A stretch of DNA of 64,000 nt from DASSBQ01 sp040981125 (GCA_040981125.1 JANRMQ010000006.1:186001-250000), one strand, 5' to 3'; positions 17,676 through 26,689 are shown, counted from the first letter of the stretch. The notes: a model not told the origin generated them from the sequence alone. Numbers and translations: made by a program.

Positions 17676-18653
17676 TTATCCGGTATGCGGAAGTACATCC
17701 GGCATAGGTCCGATAGGGGGCCGGTACGGTTTGAACGGTCCGTGAGGTTGCGCCGGAGCGTCTTGGGGATGGTAGTGCTTCATGGCCTCCGGCACCCAGG
17801 CCTCGATTTGGTTAATCCGGGTGACATCCGATGGATGCGTGGATAGGAACTCGGGGATTGATTGTTGCGATCGAAAACATAGTTTGCCGATCATTGAGCG
17901 GGGACAGCCGCTCATCCGCTCCCAGAAGGCGACCGATTCACTCGGATCATAACCCGCTTCCGCCATGAGGCGCAGCCCGATGTAATCGGCTTCCGATTCC
18001 TGTTTGCGGTTGAAGGGCAAAGACACACCGACCCCGTAGGCCGTCATGGCCGCCATCGCCACATCGGCATGGCCGGTCGCCGCCCCGGCCGCCAAGGCGC
18101 CGAGTTGGCCGAGCATCTCCGGAATCGTCCGGCTCATGCGCTCGGCCCCGTGTCGCTGGAGCGCATGCGCGACTTCATGGCCCATCACCGTCGCCAAGCC
18201 GGTCTCATTCTTCGTCACCTTCAGAATACCCGTGAAGATTGCCACTTTTCCGCCCGGCAACGCGAAGGCATTGATGGTTTTATCGTCCTGAATGACGGCA
18301 AACTCCCACTGGTATTCCGGTTTATTGGCCGCCTTCGCGATGCGATTGCCCACCCGATGCACCATTTCGTTGATTTCCGGGTTCTCGCTCAACGGCGCCT
18401 GTCGCAAGACTTCACGAAACGCATTGAGCCCCATGGCAATCTCTTTCTCTTCCGAGATATAGATAAACTGGTCGCGGGCCGTTCCCGGCGCCCTGACACA
18501 TCCGCTCACCGCTTGAAGCAACCCGGCTGCGCCGCCGAGGCTCAGCGCCGATCCAAACCCGTACAGAGCGCGCATGCCGAGCCTCAGCATCGCGCGGCGC
18601 CCGACCGAGCGCGCGAACACCTCATCGATGGAGGAGCGGGACAATGAATCCAT
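17676..18653 (-). CDS. M48-family metalloprotease, probably membrane-anchored
   Basis: The 325-residue product has the zinc motif HEVAH near residue 170 (context VMGHEVAHALQRHGAE) and a downstream ESEADYIGLRLMAEAGYDP containing the third ligand. This matches periplasmic BepA/LoiP-type M48 peptidases that degrade misfolded envelope proteins. The N-terminus has GRRAMLRLG, then a hydrophobic stretch, then VSGC near 52, which could be a twin-arginine-like signal with a lipobox. It follows sppA and precedes carB, so two envelope proteases sit inside the pyr operon. Its exact substrate is unknown. Confidence 0.85.
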   Translation of the reverse strand: MDSLSRSSIDEVFARSVGRRAMLRLGMRALYGFGSALSLGGAAGLLQAVSGCVRAPGTARDQFIYISEEKEIAMGLNAFREVLRQAPLSENPEINEMVHRVGNRIAKAANKPEYQWEFAVIQDDKTINAFALPGGKVAIFTGILKVTKNETGLATVMGHEVAHALQRHGAERMSRTIPEMLGQLGALAAGAATGHADVAMAAMTAYGVGVSLPFNRKQESEADYIGLRLMAEAGYDPSESVAFWERMSGCPRSMIGKLCFRSQQSIPEFLSTHPSDVTRINQIEAWVPEAMKHYHPQDAPAQPHGPFKPYRPPIGPMPDVLPHTG

Positions 18654-18707
18654 GGTGGCCTATTGAATCAGCAACCGGCCCCTACCGTCAACGAAGCGAC
18701 AATCCAA

Positions 18708-19676
18708 TTACGGCATCCAGAGATACATGAACTGCGGAGTCCCGCCCCGCACGAGCGACAGCAGATCCAGATTCGCCAGATTCGCCACCCCGGCTCCATT
18801 TCCCATGAGCCGCGAGTACACGTTGTTCTGATACTCACCAGGCCGCCGGTACGTAATGACTTTTGCCGCCGTGAGTCCCGCTTTCTTCTTGGCCAGATCC
18901 ACCGCCTCGTCGAGATAGCCGATCTCGTCGACCAATCCCGATTGCTTGGCCTGTTCACCGGAATAAATCCGCCCGTCCGCCAGCTTTTTGATCTGCTCCG
19001 TCGAGAGATTCGGACGGCCTTCCCGCACGACATGAAGAAAGCGTTCATAGAATGAGTCGATCACGCTCTGGAAGATGGCCCGTTCCTCCGGCAGCATTTG
19101 CCGGAACGGCGATCCCATGTCCTTGCGCGGGCCGGAGGTCACCGCATTGGCCTCTACGCCGACTTTTTCCAGAAGTCCCCGCGCGTTCACCGTCAGCATG
19201 ATCACGCCGATGCTTCCCGTCACCGAGGACGGATGCGCCATCACGGCGTCCGCGGCCGACGCGATATAGTAGCCGCCGGACGCGCCGACATCCATGATGG
19301 ACGCCACAATCGGAATATTGCGCTCGGCTTTGAAGCTTTTCAATTCATGGTAAATGATGTCCGATGCCGTCACCGTGCCGCCGGGACTATTGATTCGCAG
19401 GACCATGGCCTTGACCCGCTCGTCTTTGGCCGCTTTCGAGAGCTCTTCCTTGATCGTGGCCAGCAGGCTGGGATAGCTATAAAATCCTTCGCGGCTTTCC
19501 GAACTGATGACGCCGGACAAGTCCACTAATAACACCTTGTCCTTTCCGTCCCCGCTGACATTGTATTCCTGCAACGCCGCAGGGCCCGGCGGAAGATTGA
19601 CGGTAATACAGCCCGCGTGCAGCGGCGCTAGAAACAGCCCCAAGATCAATGCCGAGAGTCGCCAAATATTATCCAT
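18708..19676 (-). CDS. sppA: signal peptide peptidase SppA, lipoprotein-like
   Basis: SppA proteins are Ser/Lys proteases that digest leftover signal peptides. The frame runs up to 19871, but that part shadows carA. The ATG at 19676 gives a signal sequence with lipobox (LFLAPLHAGC) and 322 residues, overlapping the carA stop by eight bases. The S49 core is clear: LRINSPGGTVTASDIIYHEL, then VDVGASGG-type DVGASGGYYIASAAD with the nucleophile Ser, and SVTGSIGVI. The catalytic Lys is expected in the single-domain form near SGPRKDMGSPFR. The lipid anchor is inferred from the Cys. Confidence 0.9.
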   Translation of the reverse strand: MDNIWRLSALILGLFLAPLHAGCITVNLPPGPAALQEYNVSGDGKDKVLLVDLSGVISSESREGFYSYPSLLATIKEELSKAAKDERVKAMVLRINSPGGTVTASDIIYHELKSFKAERNIPIVASIMDVGASGGYYIASAADAVMAHPSSVTGSIGVIMLTVNARGLLEKVGVEANAVTSGPRKDMGSPFRQMLPEERAIFQSVIDSFYERFLHVVREGRPNLSTEQIKKLADGRIYSGEQAKQSGLVDEIGYLDEAVDLAKKKAGLTAAKVITYRRPGEYQNNVYSRLMGNGAGVANLANLDLLSLVRGGTPQFMYLWMP

Positions 19677-20862
19677 GAGTGTTCTCCATGAGCTGACCGA
19701 ATTCTTCGAACAAATACGCGGAGTCATGCGGCCCCGGCGACGCTTCCGGGTGGTACTGCACCGAAAAGACCGGCTGATCGAGGCACACCAATCCTTCCAC
19801 CGACTCGTCATTGAGGCTCGCATGGCTGATTCGTACCCGACCGAAGTCAGTGGAAACGATCGATGCCTCATCGCCGGATTTCCGGGAGGGACCCTTCACC
19901 GCAAAATTATGGTTCTGTGACGTAATTTCGACCCGGCCGGTTCTCAGGTCCAATACCGGATGATTCGCCCCATGATGGCCGAACTTTAACTTATACGTTT
20001 GCAGCCCCATGGCCAGACCGAGAATTTGATGGCCGAGACAAATTCCGAAGATCGGCTTGCGCCCGATCAACCGCCGAATTGCCTCGATCGCGTACGGGAC
20101 GCCTTCCGGATCACCCGGGCCATTGGAGAGAAAGATGCCGTCAGGGTTCATGGCGAGCACGGCCTCGGCCGTGGTGGAGGCCGGCACGACCGTGACTTCG
20201 CAGCCGACATCGACAAGGCGCCGCAGAATGTTCTGCTTCACGCCGAAATCGTACGCCGCCACCTTCCATCGCGGACGGGAAGGCTGAGTTGACGGCACTC
20301 CGTCTTGTTTCAACCGAGGGCCCCAGGGTCCACTGCCTGCAGTCCAGGGATAGGGCGCGGCGCAAGTCACGGCAGCGGCAAGATCACGCCCGATCAGGCT
20401 CGGCGCCCGGCGGGCCCGCTCCACCACCCGGCCGGGATCCAAATCATGTTGAGAAATAACCCCAGGCTGGGCGCCCTTTTCCCGCAAATGCCTGGTAAGC
20501 GCCCGCGTGTCGATTCCTTCGAGCGCCACGACTTTTGCATGACGGAGATACTCATCGAGCCGATGCTTCGTCCTCCAGTTGCTGGCCAATCCGCTGGATT
20601 CCTTGACGATGAATCCTTCCGCCCACACGCTCCGCGATTCATCGTCCTCCGGGGTGAGGCCGTAATTGCCGATATGGGGACAGGTCATCGTGACGATCTG
20701 TCCTTTATAGGAAGGATCGGTCAAGACTTCCTGATACCCGGTCATCGCCGTATTAAAGACGACTTCCCCGCAGGTATCTCCTTCATAGCCAAGGGCTTGG
20801 CCTTCGAAGACCGTCCCGTCCGCCAGCCCGAGAATAGCTTTCTTCACGTCCGCCCTCTCCAC
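19669..20862 (-). CDS. carA: carbamoyl-phosphate synthase small subunit
   Basis: CarA hydrolyses glutamine and passes ammonia to CarB. The 397-residue protein has the N-terminal CPSase domain (GLADGTVFEGQALG, VVFNTAMTGYQEVLTDPSYKGQIVTMT) and a class I amidotransferase domain with nucleophile Cys in GICLGHQILGLAMG and HPEASPGPHDSAYLF at the end. It begins three bases after the stop of the DUF4149-like gene and overlaps sppA by eight bases. The gene pair carA/carB is split by sppA and the M48 protease. Confidence 0.98.
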   Translation of the reverse strand: MERADVKKAILGLADGTVFEGQALGYEGDTCGEVVFNTAMTGYQEVLTDPSYKGQIVTMTCPHIGNYGLTPEDDESRSVWAEGFIVKESSGLASNWRTKHRLDEYLRHAKVVALEGIDTRALTRHLREKGAQPGVISQHDLDPGRVVERARRAPSLIGRDLAAAVTCAAPYPWTAGSGPWGPRLKQDGVPSTQPSRPRWKVAAYDFGVKQNILRRLVDVGCEVTVVPASTTAEAVLAMNPDGIFLSNGPGDPEGVPYAIEAIRRLIGRKPIFGICLGHQILGLAMGLQTYKLKFGHHGANHPVLDLRTGRVEITSQNHNFAVKGPSRKSGDEASIVSTDFGRVRISHASLNDESVEGLVCLDQPVFSVQYHPEASPGPHDSAYLFEEFGQLMENTHG

Positions 20863-20865
20863 CCC

Positions 20866-21420
20866 TTACCAGCCATGGTTCTCTCTCACCCTATCATCCG
20901 CCTCATCACTACCTATCCAGGAGCGAACCCGTATGCCGATCAACACAATCCCAAGACCCAGATTCGCCACATAGAGCGCCCGCATCGGCCAATGCAGTTT
21001 AAAGAAAGCTTCCAGCGCCGCTTTCTTCGCGTCCCCGCCCGGTAACGCAAATGCGGCTGCTTGGAGGGCCGCCGCCTGGGGATGCAGCACAAAGATAATC
21101 ACCCCGGCCATGATGGCCATCAGGCCAAGTACGATCCATTCAATCCGAGTGACCCGGCATTGGGACAGGCCTCGTTGCTGGAACCACGCTCGCCCGAAAA
21201 TGCCCAGCACCAGGATCGTGAGCGCGATCAAGACGAGCCGATTGTATCCTTCAAATGAACGAGTCAAAAAAAAGCCGCCGCTGTCCTGGCCCCCGAATGT
21301 GTTGAAGACCGCAGGAATCACCGACCCGACCAACACGATCAATCCGCCGACCCAGGTCCCCAGCGCCGTAAGTTCCAAGGTCATGCAGACAATCAGAGCC
21401 CGCCGCAACGCCGGTCCCAC
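20866..21420 (-). CDS. DUF4149-like integral membrane protein
   Basis: The 184-residue product has four hydrophobic segments (about 8-35, 60-82, 94-113 and 145-165) and the pattern LGTWVGGLIVLVGSVIPAVF near residue 20, which resembles DUF4149/TMEM205-type membrane proteins of unknown role. Translation may start at the internal ATG giving MTLELTALG. It lies five bases after pyrC and three before carA, so it is translationally embedded in the pyrimidine operon. The family call is by pattern memory and is moderate. Confidence 0.6.
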   Translation of the reverse strand: MGPALRRALIVCMTLELTALGTWVGGLIVLVGSVIPAVFNTFGGQDSGGFFLTRSFEGYNRLVLIALTILVLGIFGRAWFQQRGLSQCRVTRIEWIVLGLMAIMAGVIIFVLHPQAAALQAAAFALPGGDAKKAALEAFFKLHWPMRALYVANLGLGIVLIGIRVRSWIGSDEADDRVRENHGW

Positions 21421-21425
21421 GCAAG

Positions 21426-22736
21426 TTATCGCCCAGACTCAGCGGCTTCGAAGACGATTCGACCTCCGACGAGCGTCGTGGTCACCAGCCCCTTCACCTT
21501 CCAGCCGGCAAACGGCGTGTTCCGGCTCTTGGAGCGAAAGCGAGCAGGATCCACTTCCCATTGCATCTGAGAGTCCACCACAACCACATCCGCGTCCGCC
21601 CCTACCGCGAGCGTACCTTTCGCCAATCCAAACGCTTCGGCCGGACGAACCGTCAGCTTAGACACGGCGGTTTCCAGATCCAAAATGCCCTCCTCCACCA
21701 ATCCAAGCGTCAGAGGCAGGGCCGTTTCCAATCCGACGATTCCGAACGGCGCTTCCGTGAATTCCTGCTGCTTCTCTTGCGGAGCATGCGGCGCATGGTC
21801 GGTGGCGATCACGTCGATCGTGCCGTCCCGGAGCCCTTCTTTGATGGCCTGCACATCCTGCCACGTACGCAGCGGCGGATTCATCTTGGCATGCGTGTTA
21901 TACCCGCGCGCCAGTTCCTCCGTCAGCGTGAAATGATGCGGGCAGGCTTCCGCCGTGACACGAATGCCGCGTGCTTTCGCCTCGCGAACCATCCGTACCG
22001 AGCCGGCCGTGCTGATATGGGCCAGATGAAGACGCGCGCCGGTGAGCTCGGCCAGCGAAAGATTGCGGGCCACCATGACGTCCTCCGCTGCGGGCGGAAT
22101 GCCGGGCAGCCCCAATTCCGTGGACACGAGCCCTTCATTCATGCAGCCCCCCTCGGAGAGATGAATGTCCTCACAGTGATCGACCACCGGAATATTAAAG
22201 GCCAAGGCATACTCCATGGCCCGCCGCATGACGAGGCTGTTCATCACCGGGCGACCGTCATCGGAAATCGCCACGCAGCCGGCCCGCCGGAGATCGCCGA
22301 TCTCCGCCAGTTCTTTTCCCTCCGAACCTTTGGTGATCGCGCCGATGGGAAACACATGGGCCAAGCCGGCCGCTCTCGCCCGTTCCAGAATAAACTCCGT
22401 GATCGATTGGTTGTCGTTGACAGGGTTGGTATTCGGCATGCAGCAAACAGACGTAAACCCTCCCGCGACGGCGGCGGCTACCCCGCTCTCGATGGTTTCC
22501 TTGTATTCAAACCCCGGTTCACGAAAATGCACATGCACATCGACAAATCCCGGCATGACCAGCCGGCCGGCCGCCTGAATCACGGTCGCCCCGTCCGGCG
22601 TGGAAAGACGCGGCCCCAGGCGCGCGATCTTTCCGTTTTCGATGACCACATCCGCCGGGCCGTTCCATCGACCCGGATCGATGACGTGCCCGCCCTTGAT
22701 TACGATCGTCATGTCGCGCAATGCAGTTTGTTTCAT
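21426..22736 (-). CDS. pyrC: dihydroorotase
   Basis: PyrC closes carbamoyl aspartate to dihydroorotate. The 436-residue protein is a type I dihydroorotase of the amidohydrolase fold: zinc motif VDVHVHFREPGFEYKETIESG near 62, MPNTNPVNDNQ near 98, the metal His of VDHCEDIHLSEGG and of LHLAHISTAGSVR, and catalytic Asp in VIATDHAPH near 305. A strand domain closes each end. The start at 22736 lies one base after the stop of the preceding lipoprotein gene. An in-frame ATG eight codons later (MTIVIKGG) is possible. Confidence 0.97.
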   Translation of the reverse strand: MKQTALRDMTIVIKGGHVIDPGRWNGPADVVIENGKIARLGPRLSTPDGATVIQAAGRLVMPGFVDVHVHFREPGFEYKETIESGVAAAVAGGFTSVCCMPNTNPVNDNQSITEFILERARAAGLAHVFPIGAITKGSEGKELAEIGDLRRAGCVAISDDGRPVMNSLVMRRAMEYALAFNIPVVDHCEDIHLSEGGCMNEGLVSTELGLPGIPPAAEDVMVARNLSLAELTGARLHLAHISTAGSVRMVREAKARGIRVTAEACPHHFTLTEELARGYNTHAKMNPPLRTWQDVQAIKEGLRDGTIDVIATDHAPHAPQEKQQEFTEAPFGIVGLETALPLTLGLVEEGILDLETAVSKLTVRPAEAFGLAKGTLAVGADADVVVVDSQMQWEVDPARFRSKSRNTPFAGWKVKGLVTTTLVGGRIVFEAAESGR

Positions 22737-22737
22737 G

Positions 22738-23121
22738 TCAGTTACAGCCCGTGTTCGTCATGGCGCCCGGCTCCGCATTCGCGCAGCCCATCGGTGATGC
22801 TCCCGGATACGGACCTTCCCGCGCCATTTGGTCTTCGATGAGGGTATTGATTTCTTCAGCGGTGGCATTGGGATATTGATGGCGGTAATGCACCGCCAGC
22901 GCTTGCTTCCTCAGTCGTGCCGCGCGATAGACCTCCAACGCCATGGACAAGTCTTCCTTATTGGCCTCGGGATGGTCGACTTTGAATTGCTGCAAGGCGA
23001 CGAGTTCATCCGGTGTCTTGGCCAGTTGTTGAAGATCCACATGCCCCGCGCAGCCGAGCAGCAGCAGCGCCCAGAGCGCTACACCCGCGAACCGTATATT
23101 GTGCGCCGCCTTAATTCTCAT
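22738..23121 (-). CDS. small lipoprotein of unknown function
   Basis: The chosen ATG (23121) has AGGAAG six bases upstream. A longer frame to 23172 lacks support. The 127-residue product begins with a lipoprotein signal (VALWALLLLGC, Cys near residue 24), then a mainly helical region with repeated short charged helices (PDELVALQQFKVDHPEANKEDL, AEEINTLIEDQMA). Its C-terminus has two Cys. I do not recognise the family. It sits between pyrB and pyrC, with a one-base gap to pyrC. Confidence 0.65.
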   Translation of the reverse strand: MRIKAAHNIRFAGVALWALLLLGCAGHVDLQQLAKTPDELVALQQFKVDHPEANKEDLSMALEVYRAARLRKQALAVHYRHQYPNATAEEINTLIEDQMAREGPYPGASPMGCANAEPGAMTNTGCN

Positions 23122-23184
23122 TTCAGCTTCCTTATTCCTGATTCTTGATTCCTGACTTTCAGATCTCCTCACTCAGAATGTTCA

Positions 23185-24105
23185 TCATCCCGCTCCCGAC
23201 ATCAAATAGAGAATGCCCATCCGAACCGCCACCCCGTTCGCGACCTGGTCCAAGATCACGGATGAGAGACTGTCGGCGACTTCCGGCGCGATTTCGACAC
23301 CACGATTAATCGGTCCAGGGTGCATCACGATGGCGCCCGGCTCCGCCAGCTTCACACGTTCGGCCGTAAGTCCATACAGCCGCGCATATTCGCGGATGGT
23401 GGGAAAGAGCGCCCGTCCCTGCCGTTCAAGCTGAAGACGGAGCATCATGATGACCTGCGCATCCCGCAACGCCTCGTCCAAACTGTAGAAAACCGACACG
23501 CCGAGTCGTTCGACATGGGACGGAATCATGGTGGGCGGCCCGACCACCCGCACCTCCGCGCCGAGTTTCGTCAGCGCATAGATATTCGACCGCGCGACCC
23601 GGCTATGGGCCACGTCGCCGACGATGACGACACGCAGCCCTTGGAAATCCATGCCCCGTCCTCTGATCGTGTACAAATCGAGCAATGCCTGCGTGGGATG
23701 CTCATGCCACCCGTCGCCGGCGTTGATCACCGACGACTTCACGCCGCAGGCCAAGGTCTCCGCCGCGCCGGCGGAGGAATGACGCAACACGATCAGATCG
23801 GCCTGCATGGCTTCGATGTTGCGCGCCGTATCCAGCAACGTCTCGCCCTTGACCACGCTGCTTGATGAAGGGGAAAAATTGATCACATCGGCGCTGAGCC
23901 GTTTGGCGGCCAATTCAAAGGAGGTGCGGGTCCTGGTGCTCGGCTCGAAAAAGAGATTGACGACGGTCTTGCCCCTGAGCGCCGGAACCTTTTTGATCTC
24001 CCGGCCGGAGACTTCCTTGAAGGAATCCGCCGTCTCGAGGACCAGCTTAATCTCGTCCACGGAGAGCGAGGCGAGGCTCAGCAAATCTTTGCGTTTGAGG
24101 CCCAC
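23185..24105 (-). CDS. pyrB: aspartate carbamoyltransferase catalytic subunit
   Basis: PyrB joins carbamoyl phosphate to aspartate, the first committed pyrimidine step. The 306-residue protein shows FFEPSTRTRTSFELAAKRLSAD (the STRT carbamoyl-phosphate loop) near 52, SSSSVVKGETLLDT near 78, GDGWHEHPTQALLDL near 132, VGDVAHSRVARSN near 163 and HPGPINRGVEI near 267. No regulatory pyrI is nearby, consistent with control by PyrR. It begins two bases after pyrR's stop. Confidence 0.98.
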   Translation of the reverse strand: MGLKRKDLLSLASLSVDEIKLVLETADSFKEVSGREIKKVPALRGKTVVNLFFEPSTRTRTSFELAAKRLSADVINFSPSSSSVVKGETLLDTARNIEAMQADLIVLRHSSAGAAETLACGVKSSVINAGDGWHEHPTQALLDLYTIRGRGMDFQGLRVVIVGDVAHSRVARSNIYALTKLGAEVRVVGPPTMIPSHVERLGVSVFYSLDEALRDAQVIMMLRLQLERQGRALFPTIREYARLYGLTAERVKLAEPGAIVMHPGPINRGVEIAPEVADSLSSVILDQVANGVAVRMGILYLMSGAG

Positions 24106-24107
24106 GA

Positions 24108-24686
24108 CTACCCCTTGATGATCACGACGCGATCTTCCTCTCCCTCTTCTTCCAGGTACACATGAATATTTTCATCGCGTGACGTGGGAATATTTTTGCC
24201 GATATAGGTGGCCTTGATCGGAAGCTGGCGATGCCCGCGGTCCACCAGCACCGCGAGCTGGATCTCCGCGGGGCGGCCCAGGTCGATCAGGCCGTCCATC
24301 GCCGCTCGAATCGTGCGGCCGGTGAACAATACATCGTCGACCAGGACGACTTTCATATCGGAAATGTGAAACGGCACCGACGTTTTGCGCAAGATAGGCT
24401 GACTTTTTCGCAGGGCGAGATCATCACGATACAACGTGATGTCGAGCTCTCCGATCGGCAGCTGAGTCCCTTCGATCTCACGGATCCGGCGCGCCAGCCG
24501 GTGGGCCAGATGCACCCCTCCGGTCCGGATCCCGACGAGGGCGAGATGTTCCGTCCCCTTGTTTCGCTCCAGAATCTCATGGGCAATGCGCGTCAGCGCC
24601 CGAGCGACATCTCCCACGTCCATGACGACCCGCTCCTGCTGCTTGTCCGCGGTCGTCATGCGATCGACTGGTGAGGTTGAAGGCAT
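24108..24686 (-). CDS. pyrR: PyrR, pyrimidine operon attenuator / uracil phosphoribosyltransferase
   Basis: PyrR binds the leader RNA of pyr operons when UMP or UTP is plentiful and promotes termination. It also has weak uracil phosphoribosyltransferase activity. The 192-residue protein has the PRTase fold with the PRPP loop VVLVDDVLFTGRTIRAAMD near 110-128 and the LVGIRTGGVHLAHRLA loop near 48. The ATG at 24686 is supported by AGGAGG seven bases upstream, although that Shine-Dalgarno lies inside the terminator stem. It is the first gene of the operon and so controls itself. Confidence 0.95.
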   Translation of the reverse strand: MPSTSPVDRMTTADKQQERVVMDVGDVARALTRIAHEILERNKGTEHLALVGIRTGGVHLAHRLARRIREIEGTQLPIGELDITLYRDDLALRKSQPILRKTSVPFHISDMKVVLVDDVLFTGRTIRAAMDGLIDLGRPAEIQLAVLVDRGHRQLPIKATYIGKNIPTSRDENIHVYLEEEGEEDRVVIIKG

Positions 24687-24719
24687 AAAAAAACCTCCTC
24701 ATCCCCCACGATGAGAAGG
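24687..24719 (-). terminator. intrinsic terminator of the PyrR attenuator
   Basis: On the minus strand CCTTCTCATC (24710-24719) and GATGAGGAGG (24694-24703) form a ten-base stem with one G-T wobble and a loop of six bases. Seven T follow (24687-24693), directly against the pyrR ATG. The 3' arm also contains the AGGAGG ribosome site of pyrR. Confidence 0.85.
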
Positions 24720-24762
24720 TCTTGGATTGTCGTACGGCGTTGAGCCGCAATCATCACTCACT

Positions 24763-24786
24763 CCTTGCTCACCTCGCAGGATGAGC
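24763..24786 (-). promoter_or_regulatory. PyrR binding loop and antiterminator arm
   Basis: The hairpin at 24767-24786 (GCTCA, loop region TCCTGCGAGG, TGAGC) contains the PyrR-box core UCCNGNGAGG known from Bacillus. The flanking pair is C-G instead of A-U, a compensatory change. Its 3' side, GGTGAGCAAGG (24763-24773), can instead pair with CCTTCTCATC of the terminator with one bulge and one wobble. This is the antiterminator expected of the mechanism. Confidence 0.8.
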
Positions 24787-24801
24787 GTTAAAGGTTGAGG
24801 C

Positions 24802-24831
24802 ATCTTACCGACCGAGCGGAGACACTGTCAA
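24802..24831 (-). promoter_or_regulatory. sigma-70 promoter of the pyr operon
   Basis: TTGACA (24826-24831) and TAAGAT (24802-24807) are 18 bases apart on the minus strand. Transcription would start near 24795, just ahead of the PyrR binding loop, giving a leader of about 110 bases. Confidence 0.65.
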
Positions 24832-24860
24832 GGTCGATGCGCGTTCCTGTTGCGACCGGT

Positions 24861-26207
24861 TCACGGCCGCGCGCTGTCCGGCTCCTGTGTTGCATCGCAG
24901 GAACCTATGACCACCCGATAGGCGTCCATGCGCGCGAACTCGGTGATCGTCACTTGAGCCTGATCATCCTTTACAGGGACGCAGGTATCGAGGGTCACCG
25001 GCAACACTTCAAGCGGGGCAGACCCGACATCTGGAATCCGTTCGCCGTAGAGCCGTAAGCCCGCTGAACTAGCGAGGAACGGCGCACGGGACAAGTTCCG
25101 TAGAAGAAGCCGGACCTCATCGCCGGCCGGTTCTTCAAACTTGCCCATCATCAGAAGTGCCGTCCCTTTTGTCGTATCGGCGGAGGCCAAGACATGCACA
25201 CGCGGCGAATCCGCGACGGCGGAGACCCGATAGCCTTGCATGTCGGCGTAGGTCTTGTAGATATGCCATCCGGGCCGTTTGGATTGCCGATCGACGTAAA
25301 GGAGGCCGTCCAATGTCGGGTTGTCACAGTTGTTCTCCCGCTGAAGCCGGCTCGTATCCTGCGCCTCCGGCCAACAGGTGCGTATGGCGCTCTGGATGCC
25401 GGCACGCTCGTACGTTGCCAGAACGCCGGCGGTATAGCCGGGGAGCATCCAATGATCCTGGCCGAGTATTTCATTCACGGAGATTGGACGGGGTAAACCG
25501 TTCATGCTGAGAAAGGCGCGAATATCGTCTAGATAAGCCGGAGCGCCGGCCGGATCTCCATACTCATGATAGGCGACGACATCAGGAAAGACCTGCTCGT
25601 TGCGACTCCATTCGAGAAAGGGCCGCAGATTGGCATAGTACGCCACGCTCGGACCGACGATCACAGCGCCGGGCAATCGCTCCTTGATGATCCGATAGGC
25701 AAGCTCCCAGCCTCGCTTGAGGCGATTATTATTCCCGATCGGGACATTGGCCAAGTCGGGCTCGTTGTAGATGTCCCACATCACCGAGAGGTTCCGCTCC
25801 TCCACCTGATCGACGATCTTGTGGACATGGGCGATCCACGGCCCATAGTCGTCATTCTTGCCGATGCGATTGATATCGAAGATACTGTTTGCCAGTTCCC
25901 CAAAAATCAGGCCCAAGGTGAGTTGGAACTCGTCCACGCCCATGCGACGCAGACGTTCATAGTTGCGAAGGACGTAGCCGGCGTTGCCGCGAAAGCTCGT
26001 CGGCCGCAATGGTTCGATCAGTTCCGACGCGGGACTGTCAGGCTCGAGACTGACCAGGTAGCCGTTCGCCCGATGTGTGATCGGCGCTTCCTGCACGGCG
26101 AAATCGACAGTAATGGTGACGGCGGATGCTGAGAAGGGAATACCGATCAATGCCGCGCAGACAAATATGCTTATGATTTTCACGGGGAGACGCGGCATGA
26201 CTTGCAT
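24861..26207 (-). CDS. secreted clan GH-A glycoside hydrolase (GH39-like)
   Basis: The 448-residue product has a signal peptide (about 1-29, ending SASA) and a TIM-barrel pattern typical of clan GH-A retaining glycosidases. The acid/base candidate is Glu149 in MWDIYNEPDL and the nucleophile candidate is Glu246 in ISVNEILGQ. VVAYHEYGDP near 211 is another barrel strand end. A C-terminal beta domain (about 330-445) follows. This layout resembles GH39 xylosidases, but the substrate cannot be read from the sequence. It lies just upstream of the pyr promoter on the same strand and is not otherwise linked to neighbours. Confidence 0.7.
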   Translation of the reverse strand: MQVMPRLPVKIISIFVCAALIGIPFSASAVTITVDFAVQEAPITHRANGYLVSLEPDSPASELIEPLRPTSFRGNAGYVLRNYERLRRMGVDEFQLTLGLIFGELANSIFDINRIGKNDDYGPWIAHVHKIVDQVEERNLSVMWDIYNEPDLANVPIGNNNRLKRGWELAYRIIKERLPGAVIVGPSVAYYANLRPFLEWSRNEQVFPDVVAYHEYGDPAGAPAYLDDIRAFLSMNGLPRPISVNEILGQDHWMLPGYTAGVLATYERAGIQSAIRTCWPEAQDTSRLQRENNCDNPTLDGLLYVDRQSKRPGWHIYKTYADMQGYRVSAVADSPRVHVLASADTTKGTALLMMGKFEEPAGDEVRLLLRNLSRAPFLASSAGLRLYGERIPDVGSAPLEVLPVTLDTCVPVKDDQAQVTITEFARMDAYRVVIGSCDATQEPDSARP

Positions 26208-26689
26208 GGCTTCGTACTTAGCGCGATCGAGGCGCTACGGTCAACATGGATAGCTGTGTAGAGACTAGATGGGCCCGTCAAATAGAGGTAGCCCGTGGAC
26301 CTCATATACCAGGAGGTAACTTGACTCACCGCCGAGCGTGATTAGGCATCTGGGGCAGGGAGAGCCGGGACACCTCCGCACCTCTCGGAGCGGCCCTTCT
26401 GGGTCTTGCCGTGCGGAAGCCCTTCGAATCCTAAAACTCGTTAGCAATGAAATGTTACGCTATCAAAGCGCTGTTCCTAGCCACCCGGAGAGAGAACTGT
26501 GAAACCTCCAAATACGTGTATTGTCCTGGTCTAGTGGCATGGACATTGTGTTCTTGACCCGATTGTAGGATGCATGTTACGCATCGCCTGAATCGATTCT
26601 GGCTAAATTTGCTGCACACCTCGCATAATAGTACATAATGTATCGACCTACGCACATCGAAACAATTCACATGTCAGCACGAGTATGAA
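26208..26689. other. intergenic region, AT-rich towards its right end
   Basis: No convincing gene, tRNA or terminator was found. The short frames on the minus strand lack start signals and family resemblance. Base composition drops after about 26430 and stays lower through the next gene, marking the left edge of an accessory segment. Confidence 0.5.

Noticed and set aside
26380..26440. tRNA-like string with TTCGAATCC
   Set aside because: No acceptor stem, anticodon arm or D-arm can be drawn around it.
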